A stretch of 52,534 nucleotides of DNA from UBA1557 sp041675185. GTDB taxonomy: Bacteria > Patescibacteriota > Patescibacteriia > Magasanikbacterales > UBA922. The notes under the pieces were generated by a model. The model ran no database searches. It was not told where the DNA came from and saw nothing but the letters and a program-made list of their open reading frames with translations. The translations under genes and the position numbers were made by a program. The stretch is from contig JBAYUH010000004.1 in the NCBI GenBank assembly GCA_041675185.1, positions 1-52,534 of the forward strand, written 5' to 3'. This document shows positions 1-7,964 of this stretch, piece after piece. How positions within the stretch are numbered: position 1 is the stretch's first letter; each line of letters opens with the position of its first letter.

Positions 1-224
1 GAAGCGGAGAGTGTCGTTGAAGCTCCCCCCCCCCAGTTGGTTTGGGTGAGAAACATGGTAGCTGTTCTAGAAGGATTGGTGTAGTATTGATATACTAGTA
101 TACTTAGTTGAGTTAGTATTAGTATAAATACTAATTGGGATAGTATTGCTATTCTTAATGGTTTAAATTCTTTTTCTTTTATTATTGTCTTTATGTTCTT
201 CCAGACATTGTTCTTTCCCTTCAT
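1..224 (-). CDS. N-terminus of a membrane-anchored surface protein (partial, runs off the left edge)
   Basis: The minus strand is open from an ATG at 224 to the window edge, giving 74 residues with no stop. Residues 1-22 are basic, residues about 24-45 form one hydrophobic helix (ILSQLVFILILTQLSILVYQ), and an exported-looking segment with TQTNWGGGAS follows. A signal anchor followed by a T-N-W-x-G-G motif is common at the start of large surface proteins of Patescibacteria (DUF2341-type), which is why I call it a surface protein. The frame stays open upstream to about 545, but that part has an unlikely composition, so I chose the ATG just before the basic segment. A run of ten G (coding strand) lies in the mature N-terminus. 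The C-terminal part and true length are outside the window. Confidence 0.6.
   Translation of the reverse strand, partial: MKGKNNVWKNIKTIIKEKEFKPLRIAILSQLVFILILTQLSILVYQYYTNPSRTATMFLTQTNWGGGASTTLSA
25..34 (-). repeat. G10 homopolymer inside a surface-protein reading frame
   Basis: Ten consecutive C on the plus strand (G on the coding strand) encode the end of the TNWGGG segment of the partial surface protein. A gain or loss of one base would shift the frame near residue 67. Poly-G tracts of this length act as phase-variation switches in other bacteria; that role is inferred here. Homopolymers are also where assemblies err most. Confidence 0.6.
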
Positions 225-711
225 AAATGAAGGGAGGAGGAATTTGAATAAGAAAAATGGGAATAAGAAGAAGTTACGGAAATAGTGAAGGAGGATTTGG
301 AGTTTGAGGTGACGGAGACGACGTTGGATAACAGGGAAAGTACTTCCCGTAGCACATTGTCTGAGATCTTGTTTTCTAAGAGTCTGGTGAGAATGCCATA
401 GTCCATGCCAAAACCAATACTTATCAAAAGAAGCAATCTTTTTAGATTGATCCATAATATCTTTTTGTTTACCTTTTAGATTATCCCGAGGAGGGTTGAA
501 GTATTTCACAGAATTAGTATTTTCATATAAACAATAGTTAACTTGCTATTTTATTTTTTAGTATTAGTGTATTGTTGTATTGACAATCACTGAGACAATT
601 TGACAATGTGGCAATACGACAATGAAATAAAAAAGTAAAGATTTTATTTACCAGTGCTTTATTTTGAAAGTAAGCTTAGTATAACATAGGTTTTTATTTT
701 GTGAAAGTTTT
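225..711. other. 487-base stretch without a convincing gene
   Basis: Several short frames are open on both strands (for example minus-strand 436-221), but none has a credible start with protein-like composition over more than about 50 codons. It contains short runs of near-repeated sequence such as tattgacaatcactgagaca and gacaatgtggcaatacgaca (585-622). It probably holds the promoter of the left-edge gene and the 3' end region of the 712-1389 operon. Confidence 0.4.
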
Positions 712-1389
712 TTATTTACTAATGACGTTTTCCATAGCACACCAGCTACTTTCACTGTCTTGTGGTATAAGTACGACTGCTTCATCATAAGGTTTGCCTC
801 TGTAAAAAGTGACAGAAGCTGTCAAGACTTTGTACTTGTTGCCTTTGTAGAGAACATTCCATAGTTGTCTATCTTCATCAAATTCCAAAATACCGATGAT
901 TCTTTTGCGAGTGATAGGGCCTATTTGTTTGTAAATAAATTTGCCACCGTTAGTTACAGTCAGCTTCATAATATCACCTTCAACTAATTTGGATTTACTA
1001 GCGTAATTTGGCGGTACAACATATTCTTTACCTTCACTATCAACCATTTTTTCACCATCAAAAACTCCTTCCAAAATATTTTGTTTTTCTGTATCTTTGG
1101 CTGTTATTTCATTGATTATTTTTGTTTTTTCTACTAGTACTGGTTCATTATTATTTCCATCCAAAAGAGCTAGTATTTGGTCTATTTGATTTTTTAAGTC
1201 TTGAACATGAGATATTATTTTTTTTGTATCTATTTGTTTTTGGGTGATACCTATTGAATTATTATTTAACAATTCAGTTTCTTGTTGAGTAAAAGATGTC
1301 GTTGGAGTCAGTTGTTGTATTTTTGTGATTGATTCGTCATCAAAAAGGTCAGACAAATGGCTTGTCATAATATTGGAGAATTGGTCCAT
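712..1389 (-). CDS. Conserved Patescibacteria protein of unknown function
   Basis: 225 residues, soluble, no signal peptide. The N-terminal half is polar and probably helical (coiled-coil-like around residues 55-90). The C-terminal half (about residues 108-225) is a compact domain with the segments VVPPNYASKSKLVEGD, IYKQIGPITRKRIIG and a terminal SSWCAMENVISK. I recognise this C-terminal pattern from many Patescibacteria proteins of unknown role; it looks like a small beta-barrel, but no function is assigned. It lies 123 bases downstream of the VirD4-like ATPase on the same strand and may be the last gene of that operon. ATG start at 1389. Confidence 0.75.
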   Translation of the reverse strand: MDQFSNIMTSHLSDLFDDESITKIQQLTPTTSFTQQETELLNNNSIGITQKQIDTKKIISHVQDLKNQIDQILALLDGNNNEPVLVEKTKIINEITAKDTEKQNILEGVFDGEKMVDSEGKEYVVPPNYASKSKLVEGDIMKLTVTNGGKFIYKQIGPITRKRIIGILEFDEDRQLWNVLYKGNKYKVLTASVTFYRGKPYDEAVVLIPQDSESSWCAMENVISK

Positions 1390-1400
1390 AGGTTTATTTT

Positions 1401-1437
1401 AGTCGAAAGTCTATAAAGTCTTTAAAGTCAAAAGTCT
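1401..1437. repeat. AAAGTC-type short repeat cluster
   Basis: Several AAGTC-containing units occur head to tail between two minus-strand genes, including GAAAGTCTATAAAGTC at 1405-1420. The same 16 bases recur (in inverted arrangement) at 14598-14670, so this is a dispersed repeat of the genome. Function unknown. Confidence 0.55.
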
Positions 1438-1512
1438 TTATATATTTTTGAACTTTCTTTTTTTGTTTATGTTTAATATTTATTTGTAATTTGGTTTTTG
1501 TTATTTGATATT

Positions 1513-4083
1513 TTATAAGGTGGCTTCTATCATATCATCTTTGCTTTCACTCACACCTTGATCTAATTTTGTTCTTTCCATAATTTCTGCTTCTACAATA
1601 CTTCTTTCACGTCCATATTTTAGTCTAGACAGTTGTTTGATAGCTTCAGCCATTTTCAAGTTGCCATCTTGTGGGGGATAGATAGACATGTTGAAAGGTT
1701 TGGTCGGTTCATTGTTAATAATAATTTTGGTATTGGCTGTGAATTTTTCAACATTCATAAGATCGTATGGTCCGAAAACTGGAGCCATTTCTTTGGCTAA
1801 AGTATCAGTATCTTCAGGTCCAATACGAAATATAGCCATACTGCCGACGTTGCCAAGTACGGCATCTCTAATCTCAGCTTTACCCTTGTCATCTACCAAC
1901 TGGTTCAAATATTGGTGGGCTATGATCAAGTCTAGACGATATTTTCGAGCTTCAGACAAAATAGTAGCAATAGAATCAGTAATAAAGTTTTGGAATTCGT
2001 CAATGTAGAGATAAAAATCTTTTCGTTCATTTTCTGGTAATTCTGCTCTGCCCATTGCTGCCATTTGTAATTTTGAGACTATGATAAGGCCGATAAGTTT
2101 GGCATTTATTTCACCTGTTTTACCTTTGGCTAGGTTTACTATCAATATTTTTTGTTTGTCCATTATTTCACGAATATTGAAACCAGATTTTTGTTGTCCC
2201 ATGATGTTGCGCATCATTTCATTTTCGACAAAGCGTCCGACTTTTGAGATAAGATAACCAAGCATTTCTGATTTGTGGAAGTCACTGGTTTTGGCCATTT
2301 CTTTTTCCCAAAAAGCTCGCACAACTGGATCTTTTAATTTTTTCAAATATATTTTGACATAATCATCATCTGTAAACATACGAGGAATGTCAATGATGGT
2401 ACCAGGATTTTCGATATCAGCCATCAAAGTCAACATGACATTGCGCATTTGGTGTTCAAACATCGGACCAATCATTTCTGGAGGAAAAAGTTTGTAAAAA
2501 ATACTAATCATTTCTTGGACAGCAAAATCTTTTTCATCTTCGGTACGAGCTTCAAGCATGTTTAATCCTATTGGATATTCAAAATCAGATGGATTGAAAA
2601 CAATGACATCGTCAGCTCGTTCTTTTGGTATATGTGACAAAACATAATCAGCAAAATCTCCATGAGGGTCTACTACTGCCACACCTTTGCCATTTATAAT
2701 ATCTTGAACAGCCATGTTTTCGATGAGAACAGATTTGCCACTACCAGATTTACCTATGACATATAAGTGTCTACGTCTATCAGCATCTTGCAAACGTATT
2801 TGGTAATCATTGCCACGATATGGTATATGACCTAATATAATACCGTCTTTTGGCAAATTTGGTGGCGGTGGCGCTTTTCTAGCACCTAGCCAGTGTATAT
2901 TTGGTGTCTCTGTAGAATGAAGGGGGAGATGCCAAAATCCAGCCATTTCTTCGGTGTTTAATAATAAATATTTTTTTTCATTGAAAGTACGATGGATGAA
3001 ATCACTGATAATATTTTTTTGATTTCGTGGAATTTGGGCTTTGAAAGAATTGCCATAACGGTATAAGTTGTATTGTCCAAAAGCACCAATAATATTATCC
3101 AAATTCATCTTAGCCATTTCTGAAATATCTGAACTGCTGATAATTCTAATAATAACATCCATACCGCCTTTGGATAATTTTTCTTCTATACCTTTCATCA
3201 TTTCTTCTTCCATGCCAGAAATTTGGTATCTATCTTCAGGTAATTTTTCTTTTTTAGTACCAATTTGTTCTCCTATACCTGTCCCAACAAATTTGGTTAG
3301 ATCTTTGAAAAAATTATGACTAGTCACTTCTTCAAATTTTTTACCTTTTTTGACTTCACGTACAATGTGGATACCTTTTTTACGCCATTTTTTGTGAGCA
3401 GAGCGTAGGACAAATTGGATACAAGCTGAGCTATTTTGCTCATGAACTTTGGCCAAAACATTTAATACTGCAGACATAGGATCTGAATCCATTTTTTTGT
3501 AAGTTTTGAAAGGAAAAGAATGATTGTTGTCAGCTGTAAGATAACTTCCAATAATTGAACTTTTTTCTGAAAAAATATTGTAATCAGTAATTTCTTCAAT
3601 ATGGGCAAAAGGGTATTGGGCATTGATTTGTTGTTCTATAAAAGACTTCATTTTTTTTGGTACAGATACATAAAAATTTATTAGATTGTTGTGTATCACA
3701 ATTTCAAATGAAAAATTATCATTGCGTCCTTTGAACCAGTGTAAAATACCTTTTTGAGCTTTTTGACTGGCTATAGAAGCAAAAATAGTTTCAGTAATTC
3801 CTATTTCTTCTTTTATTTGTTCTAGTCTATCTTCTTGGGAAGAATTTTGTGCACCTTCAGATCTTTTTTCTTTTGGTACCATTATGTGGAGAAGTGTTTT
3901 TTCAAAAGTGTGTTTTATTTTGGAGGTAGTACGAGCCAAAGAGCGGAGTATAAAAAAAATACCAAAAAATAATAATAAACCACTTATAATAATAACTATA
4001 TTTAATAATACGGAATTATTTAAGCTTGTAATATTTTGAGTGTTATTAGAAAGAGTTGTGAATTGAATAACAAAAAAATACAT
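1513..4083 (-). CDS. VirD4/TraD-like (type IV coupling-protein family) membrane ATPase
   Basis: 856 residues. One transmembrane helix near residues 25-47 (IVIIISGLLLFFGIFFIL), then a large N-terminal domain without motifs I recognise, then a RecA-like motor domain. Walker A is GKSGSGKS near residue 444, followed by VVDPHGDF; the Walker B strand is FYLYIDEFQ near residue 690; a TraG/TraM-recognition-like segment follows. The family moves DNA or DNA-protein complexes across membranes. In Patescibacteria such genes occur without a full conjugation apparatus, so a role in DNA handling or uptake at the envelope is an inference. It starts 4 bases after the coiled-coil gene at 4088-4681, so the two are co-transcribed. 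Confidence 0.85.
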   Translation of the reverse strand: MYFFVIQFTTLSNNTQNITSLNNSVLLNIVIIISGLLLFFGIFFILRSLARTTSKIKHTFEKTLLHIMVPKEKRSEGAQNSSQEDRLEQIKEEIGITETIFASIASQKAQKGILHWFKGRNDNFSFEIVIHNNLINFYVSVPKKMKSFIEQQINAQYPFAHIEEITDYNIFSEKSSIIGSYLTADNNHSFPFKTYKKMDSDPMSAVLNVLAKVHEQNSSACIQFVLRSAHKKWRKKGIHIVREVKKGKKFEEVTSHNFFKDLTKFVGTGIGEQIGTKKEKLPEDRYQISGMEEEMMKGIEEKLSKGGMDVIIRIISSSDISEMAKMNLDNIIGAFGQYNLYRYGNSFKAQIPRNQKNIISDFIHRTFNEKKYLLLNTEEMAGFWHLPLHSTETPNIHWLGARKAPPPPNLPKDGIILGHIPYRGNDYQIRLQDADRRRHLYVIGKSGSGKSVLIENMAVQDIINGKGVAVVDPHGDFADYVLSHIPKERADDVIVFNPSDFEYPIGLNMLEARTEDEKDFAVQEMISIFYKLFPPEMIGPMFEHQMRNVMLTLMADIENPGTIIDIPRMFTDDDYVKIYLKKLKDPVVRAFWEKEMAKTSDFHKSEMLGYLISKVGRFVENEMMRNIMGQQKSGFNIREIMDKQKILIVNLAKGKTGEINAKLIGLIIVSKLQMAAMGRAELPENERKDFYLYIDEFQNFITDSIATILSEARKYRLDLIIAHQYLNQLVDDKGKAEIRDAVLGNVGSMAIFRIGPEDTDTLAKEMAPVFGPYDLMNVEKFTANTKIIINNEPTKPFNMSIYPPQDGNLKMAEAIKQLSRLKYGRERSIVEAEIMERTKLDQGVSESKDDMIEATL

Positions 4084-4087
4084 AAAA

Positions 4088-4681
4088 TTATTTATTGTTG
4101 GTGAATTTGTTTAGACTTATTATTTTGTCTGCTTTTATTTTTGCTTCTTGTTCCAAAAAGAATCTGTTTACACCTGGCAGAAGTTTGAGCCAGTCTAATA
4201 ATAATTTGAAAATTTCTTTTATTTTTACTTTGGTTTTTTTGAGGACTTGGCGTATTTTCCAGGCAGTTTCTTCGCCTTTGATTTTGAATTCTTGTTGTTG
4301 GACAGGAGTAAGCTCTTTGTAAGCATCTTCTAAACCGTCTTCCATGACTTTTTCTATCTTGAGAGTTATTTCATCTTTGATAATAGGAATTTGTATATTT
4401 TTTTTCTTGTTTTGTTTTAATTTCTTTTTCAAGGTTTGGATTCTACTATCCAAATTTTTTTCTATTTCTATTTGAGTTTCGTTTTTGAGTTTTTCTCTAG
4501 AGTTTGTGTTTTGCTGTTCTAAATTTTGCAATGTTTCTACTTGAATTTTTTCTGGTTGAAAACCAACATACTCAGGTTGTATTTCCTGATTTTTTGGTTG
4601 GTGAATTGCTTCTTGATTATTTGAGATTGATTGATCAAATTTATTTTCTTGTTGTGGATTTTTTTTGTTATCTAATACCAT
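4088..4681 (-). CDS. Coiled-coil protein paired with the VirD4-like ATPase
   Basis: 197 residues. The first 60 are rich in Q, N and E; residues about 60-110 are strongly charged (K/E/Q) and likely form a coiled coil; the C-terminal 80 contain VKIKEIFKLLLDWLKLLPGV, an amphipathic or membrane-apposed helix. There is no signal peptide. The stop is 4 bases before the ATG of the VirD4-like ATPase, which suggests a partner or regulatory subunit. I do not recognise a named family. A TATAAT-like -10 (minus strand, 4717-4712) lies 31 bases upstream of the ATG, just downstream of the cysS terminator. Confidence 0.7.
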   Translation of the reverse strand: MVLDNKKNPQQENKFDQSISNNQEAIHQPKNQEIQPEYVGFQPEKIQVETLQNLEQQNTNSREKLKNETQIEIEKNLDSRIQTLKKKLKQNKKKNIQIPIIKDEITLKIEKVMEDGLEDAYKELTPVQQQEFKIKGEETAWKIRQVLKKTKVKIKEIFKLLLDWLKLLPGVNRFFLEQEAKIKADKIISLNKFTNNK

Positions 4682-4718
4682 ATATAAATTACCTAAAATT
4701 TTTATGTATATATTATAG

Positions 4719-4758
4719 CAAAAAAAAACAAAAAGAGCTATGTTGTAAACAGCTCTTT
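4719..4758 (-). terminator. Intrinsic terminator of cysS
   Basis: On the minus strand AAAGAGCT (4758-4751) pairs with AGCTCTTT (4739-4732) and is followed by a long T-rich run. It lies 27 bases after the cysS stop and separates cysS from the ATPase operon. Confidence 0.8.
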
Positions 4759-4784
4759 GGTATAAGTTGTGGTTAACTTTGTGA

Positions 4785-6155
4785 TTAAGTGATCTTTTGT
4801 CCCTCAGAAGTATCTTCGACTGTGAATCCTAATGCTTCTATTTCATCTCGTAATCTATCACTCTCTGACCATTTTTTTTCTTCGCGGGCTATTTTTCTTT
4901 GATTTAGTAATGATTGGACTTCTTTTGGTATTTCAATATTTTTTTCTTGTATTTTATCTAATTCTAGACCCAAGACTTTATCAAATTGCAAAACAGTTTC
5001 ATAATCAATTTCTTCGTTTTTGAGAGTGTCAAATATTAATGCCAAAGCACCTGGCATATCCAAATCATTATTAATTTTTTCTATGAATTCTTTTTTAATG
5101 TTTTTTTGTTTTTTTGTTTTTATGTTTTTTTCTTTCAATTTCAAAACTTTGTTTTGTAAATTTTCCAAACCATTTTGAGCAGCTTCCAAAGCCTCCCAAG
5201 AGAAATTCAATTGTTTGCGATAATGTGTTTGTAACAAGAAAAAACGATAGGCGAGTGGAGTTATACCTTTTTTGTTTAAAGTATCTAATGTTATGAAATT
5301 ATCACTAGATTTGGCCATTTTCTCATTGTTTTTTAGAACAATGAATTCTCCATGCATCCAATAATTTACCCAAGGTTTTTTGCCAAAAGCAGTTTCGGAT
5401 TGGGCAATCTCATTGGTATGATGGACTGAAATATGATCAATACCTCCGCAGTGAATATCAAAATGATTACCAAGGAATTTGTGACTCATAGCTGAACATT
5501 CTATATGCCAACCTGGAAAACCTTTTTTACCAAAAGCATCCCATTCCATTTGTCTTTTCTCGTTTTCTTTCGAGAATTTCCACAAAGCAAAATCATGGGG
5601 ATTTTTCTTTTCGCCCATTTCTACTCTGTTTCCAGCTTCTAACTTTTGGTTTTGTAAATTGGCAAGTTTGCCATAATCAGCTAGTTTAGTTGTGTCAAAA
5701 TAAATGCCGTCGTGTGTTTTATATGTATAACCTTTGTCAATCAATGTTTGAACTAAATTTATTTGTTCTGGAATATTGTCTGTGGCTTTGCACCAAATAG
5801 TCGGTTGTTCTATATTTAATTCTTGTAAATTTTTTTGGAAAGCTTGTGTATAAAATTCAGCAATTTCCCAAGCAGACTTGCCTTCACGGCGAGCGCCTTT
5901 TTCCATTTTATCTTCACCACTGTCAGCATCATCGGTCAGATGTCCGACATCTGTAATATTCATCACGTGTTTTACTTGATAACCATTGTATTGCAAAACT
6001 CTTTTTAGGACATCTTCAAAAATATAAGTACGTAGATTGCCAATATGGGCGTAATTATAAACAGTCGGGCCACAAGTATAAAGACCTACTTCTTTTTTTG
6101 AAATTGGTTTGAATTTTTCTATTTTTTTGGTGAGGGTATTGTGGATAGATAACAT
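4785..6155 (-). CDS. cysS: Cysteinyl-tRNA synthetase
   Basis: Class I aminoacyl-tRNA synthetase that charges tRNA-Cys. 456 residues from the ATG at 6155, matching the usual 460 or so. Cys28 of YTCGPTVY is the first zinc ligand, HIGN (37-40) is the HIGH signature, HIECSAMS and DIHCGGIDH supply the remaining zinc-site residues, and KMAKS is the KMSKS loop. The frame is open 51 codons further upstream to 6308, but that segment folds into two long hairpins and lacks family similarity, so the internal ATG is the start. No Shine-Dalgarno is evident. It is preceded by a strong promoter and a structured leader of about 180 nt, so control by leader structure is likely. Confidence 0.95.
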   Translation of the reverse strand: MLSIHNTLTKKIEKFKPISKKEVGLYTCGPTVYNYAHIGNLRTYIFEDVLKRVLQYNGYQVKHVMNITDVGHLTDDADSGEDKMEKGARREGKSAWEIAEFYTQAFQKNLQELNIEQPTIWCKATDNIPEQINLVQTLIDKGYTYKTHDGIYFDTTKLADYGKLANLQNQKLEAGNRVEMGEKKNPHDFALWKFSKENEKRQMEWDAFGKKGFPGWHIECSAMSHKFLGNHFDIHCGGIDHISVHHTNEIAQSETAFGKKPWVNYWMHGEFIVLKNNEKMAKSSDNFITLDTLNKKGITPLAYRFFLLQTHYRKQLNFSWEALEAAQNGLENLQNKVLKLKEKNIKTKKQKNIKKEFIEKINNDLDMPGALALIFDTLKNEEIDYETVLQFDKVLGLELDKIQEKNIEIPKEVQSLLNQRKIAREEKKWSESDRLRDEIEALGFTVEDTSEGQKIT

Positions 6156-6334
6156 ATATAAAGAGGAGTTTTTGGTGAGATTTTTGGCGCGTTTGGTCAA
6201 GTCTCTATTTTCCAAAAAGGAAAAGAGTCTTAAAGACCAAACGCACCAATGTAATAGGGCTAGGTCGCCACCTAAATAGATCGGCTTATGTCTCGGGAAG
6301 GAGTACATCTCTAGATAAATAGCGACCTAGCTTG
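6156..6334 (-). ncRNA. Structured 5' leader of cysS
   Basis: Between the promoter and the cysS ATG, the minus-strand transcript has two long hairpins. The first is closed by GCTAGGTCGC (about 6331-6322) pairing with GCGACCTAGC (about 6268-6259), with an inner TAGA/TCTA and ATGT/ACAT. The second is a 14-bp stem: TGGTGCGTTTGGTC pairs with GACCAAACGCGCCA (one G-U), with an inner arm, at about 6248-6184. No U-run follows, so it is not an ordinary terminator. I see no T-box signature. A cis-regulatory role on cysS is inferred from position. Confidence 0.55.
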
Positions 6335-6340
6335 AGTTAA

Positions 6341-6369
6341 ATAGTATATTAGCTTAATTAGTTTGTCAA
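6341..6369 (-). promoter_or_regulatory. Sigma-70 promoter of the cysS leader
   Basis: Minus strand TTGACA (6369-6364), 17-bp spacer, TACTAT (6346-6341). The predicted start is near 6334, about 180 nt before the cysS ATG. Its -35 lies 15 bp from the -35 of the divergent RNA A promoter. Confidence 0.75.
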
Positions 6370-6384
6370 ATTAAGGTGTTTCTA

Positions 6385-6413
6385 TTGACAATTTATTGAA
6401 AATATAGTATAAA
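6385..6413 (+). promoter_or_regulatory. Sigma-70 promoter of structured RNA A
   Basis: Consensus TTGACA (6385-6390), exactly 17 bp spacer, TATAAA (6408-6413). The predicted start at about 6419-6421 is the first base of the closing stem of RNA A. Confidence 0.8.
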
Positions 6414-6418
6414 GAAGC

Positions 6419-6585
6419 ACTGTCTTCTGGGTTTTTCGTCACTGAAATCTAGACACTCTCTTTGTGGTGAAAGCTCTACTGTGGAACGTAACATAAGTAT
6501 TGAGATTTCTTTTACAAAGATGAGACTGATGCTAAATTTTGGGTTTTTCTACCCCCCCCAAGGCTTAGGATCAAAGACAGTTTTT
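6419..6585 (+). ncRNA. Structured RNA A, possibly 6S-like
   Basis: A transcript from the consensus promoter would begin ACTGTCTT (about 6419-6426), which pairs exactly with AAGACAGT (6574-6581) immediately before a run of five T. The ends therefore close into a stem that also forms a terminator. Inside, GAAATCT pairs with AGATTTC and enclose a third helix-rich segment; GGGTTTTTCTACCC is a small hairpin followed by a C8 run. No open frame fills it. Length of about 165 nt, a closing stem and a strong own promoter fit 6S RNA, but I cannot confirm the family. A segment around 6458-6492 resembles RNA B at about 50681-50713 (TCTAC...GAA.GTAAC). Confidence 0.6.
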
Positions 6586-6593
6586 ACCTTATT

Positions 6594-6629
6594 GTGAGGA
6601 GAGGGCGTAGTTATCTACCCCTCCCTCAC
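6594..6629. other. 15-bp bulged hairpin downstream of RNA A
   Basis: GTGAGG-A-GAGGG-C-GTAG pairs with CTACCCCTCCCTCAC across a TTAT loop, with two single-base bulges. A T5 run follows 8 bases later, so it could act as a back-up terminator for RNA A or as a leader structure of the 6762 gene. Confidence 0.6.
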
Positions 6630-6761
6630 GTTCTCAATTTTTACAAAACACAAAAAAGTGTTTTTTTTGTTTTTTTAAATTTGATTTTTTAGCTTTTTTG
6701 GTTTATACTTTTTGAAGTGAATAAAATGTTTTTTTTAATTTAGATAATTTTTTAGAAAAAT

Positions 6762-7106
6762 ATGCGAACACTTTTCATTTGGTTTCTAAATGCTGGAGCA
6801 TTACTTCTTATTGCTAGTTATTTGCCCGGTATGGCTTTGGGGGGAATTTATGCTGCACTTATTACAGTATTAGTTTTGGGATTGGTAAATGCGCTTATTA
6901 GACCGATTGTTTTTGTTTTATCTTTGCCTGTGAATATTCTTACTTTAGGATTATTTACTTTTGTTATCAATGCTATGCTTTTTTGGTTTGTCTCGACTAT
7001 TGTCAAAGGTTTCGCGGTAAACAGTTTTGGTACAGCTTTTTTGGCATCGATTTTATTTTCAATTTTAAGTTTTTGTATTAGTGTACTGTTGAAAAAACAA
7101 GTTTAA
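6762..7106 (+). CDS. YvlD/phage-holin-4-like small membrane protein
   Basis: 114 residues, almost entirely hydrophobic, with four predicted transmembrane helices (about 4-22, 27-50, 54-78, 88-110). The signature N-A-L-I-R-P at residues 43-48 and LPVNILTLGLFTFVINA fit the mycobacterial-type holin / YvlD family (Pfam Phage_holin_4_2). In free-living bacteria it is a widespread envelope protein of unclear function and not a phage gene. A monocistronic terminator follows directly. Confidence 0.85.
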   Translation: MRTLFIWFLNAGALLLIASYLPGMALGGIYAALITVLVLGLVNALIRPIVFVLSLPVNILTLGLFTFVINAMLFWFVSTIVKGFAVNSFGTAFLASILFSILSFCISVLLKKQV

Positions 7107-7117
7107 ATGATTTTCTT

Positions 7118-7146
7118 AATACTGAATTAAATTCAGTATTTTTTTA
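7118..7146 (+). terminator. Intrinsic terminator after the YvlD-like gene
   Basis: AATACTGAATT (7118-7128) pairs with AATTCAGTATT (7130-7140) and is followed by T5. It starts 11 bases after the stop codon. Confidence 0.8.
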
Positions 7147-7165
7147 TATAAATATTTATTTGACT

Positions 7166-7861
7166 ATGCCGAGTAAAAATAATGTTAAAATAATTTCAGT
7201 GGGTGGTTCTATCATTATTCCTAAAACGGGTTTTGATATTGGTTTTTTGAAAAAATTTCGTCAGATGATTTTGACTGAAGTAAAAAATGGTCAAAAGTTT
7301 GTTTTGATTATTGGTGGTGGAAGTACTACTAGAGTCTATCAAAAAGCTTTGGGGGAAATTGTAAAATTGAAAAATGAAGATTTGGATTGGATGGGAATAA
7401 GTGGTACCATTTTGAATGCTAATTTTGTTAGACTTATGTTTGGAGAATTAGCTTACAAAGAAGTAGTTACTAATCCAACTAAGAAAGTAAAGACAGATAA
7501 AGCTATTATAGTTGCAGCTGGTTACAAACCTGGCTGTAGTACAGATTACGACGCTGTACTTCTTGCTAAGGCTTATGGTGCCAAGGAAATTATAAATCTT
7601 TCTAATATTCCATATGTATATGATAAAGATCCTAGTAAATTTGCTGATGCTAAAAAAATTGAAAATATAGATTGGAAGACTTTTCGCAAAGAAATCGTTG
7701 GTTTTACTTGGATTCCTGGCAAAAATGTACCTTTTGATCCGATAGCAAGTAAGGGAGCAGAGAAATTGAAATTGAAAGTGAATATTTTGCAAGGAACGAA
7801 TTTGATAGAAGTTAAGAAGGTTTTTGGTGGAAAGAAGTTTAAAGGGACTGTGGTTTGTTAA
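7166..7861 (+). CDS. pyrH: UMP kinase, archaeal type
   Basis: Amino-acid-kinase fold enzyme that phosphorylates UMP to UDP in pyrimidine synthesis. 231 residues from the ATG at 7166; a TTG at 7160 is also in frame. The phosphate-binding segment SVGGSII near residues 9-15, the glycine triad IIGGGST near 50-56, and the C-terminal NIPYVYDKDP and FDPIAS motifs are those of archaeal-type UMP kinases and not of the longer bacterial PyrH. Patescibacteria commonly carry this form. It is flanked by terminators on both sides and so is a single-gene unit. Confidence 0.85.
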   Translation: MPSKNNVKIISVGGSIIIPKTGFDIGFLKKFRQMILTEVKNGQKFVLIIGGGSTTRVYQKALGEIVKLKNEDLDWMGISGTILNANFVRLMFGELAYKEVVTNPTKKVKTDKAIIVAAGYKPGCSTDYDAVLLAKAYGAKEIINLSNIPYVYDKDPSKFADAKKIENIDWKTFRKEIVGFTWIPGKNVPFDPIASKGAEKLKLKVNILQGTNLIEVKKVFGGKKFKGTVVC

Positions 7862-7886
7862 TTTCAATATTTATTATACAAATAAA

Positions 7887-7917
7887 AGAACAGCTATTTT
7901 AGCTGTTTTTGTTTTTT
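7887..7917 (+). terminator. Intrinsic terminator of pyrH
   Basis: AACAGCT (7889-7895) pairs with AGCTGTT (7901-7907), followed by TTTTGTTTTTT. It lies 27 bases after the pyrH stop. Confidence 0.85.
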
Positions 7918-7930
7918 ATTTTTAGAAGCA

Positions 7931-7952
7931 GGGATCCTTGTAAAAGGATCCC
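7931..7952. repeat. Perfect inverted repeat between pyrH and the zinc-ribbon gene
   Basis: GGGATCCTT and AAGGATCCC are separated by 4 bases. It lies just past the stop of the minus-strand gene 7965-8162 and could be its transcript-end hairpin, though no T-run follows directly. Confidence 0.6.
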
Positions 7953-7964
7953 TTGAATGAAAAG

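Noticed and set aside
221..436. 71-codon minus-strand frame (with DYGILTRLLENKISD) resembling a reverse-transcriptase segment
   Set aside because: Only a faint resemblance over 20 residues; the rest is a serine-rich low-complexity stretch and another frame is open through the same bases.
6156..6308. N-terminal extension of CysS by 51 codons
   Set aside because: The bases form two long hairpins and the translated segment has no match to the family, which starts at the ATG at 6155.
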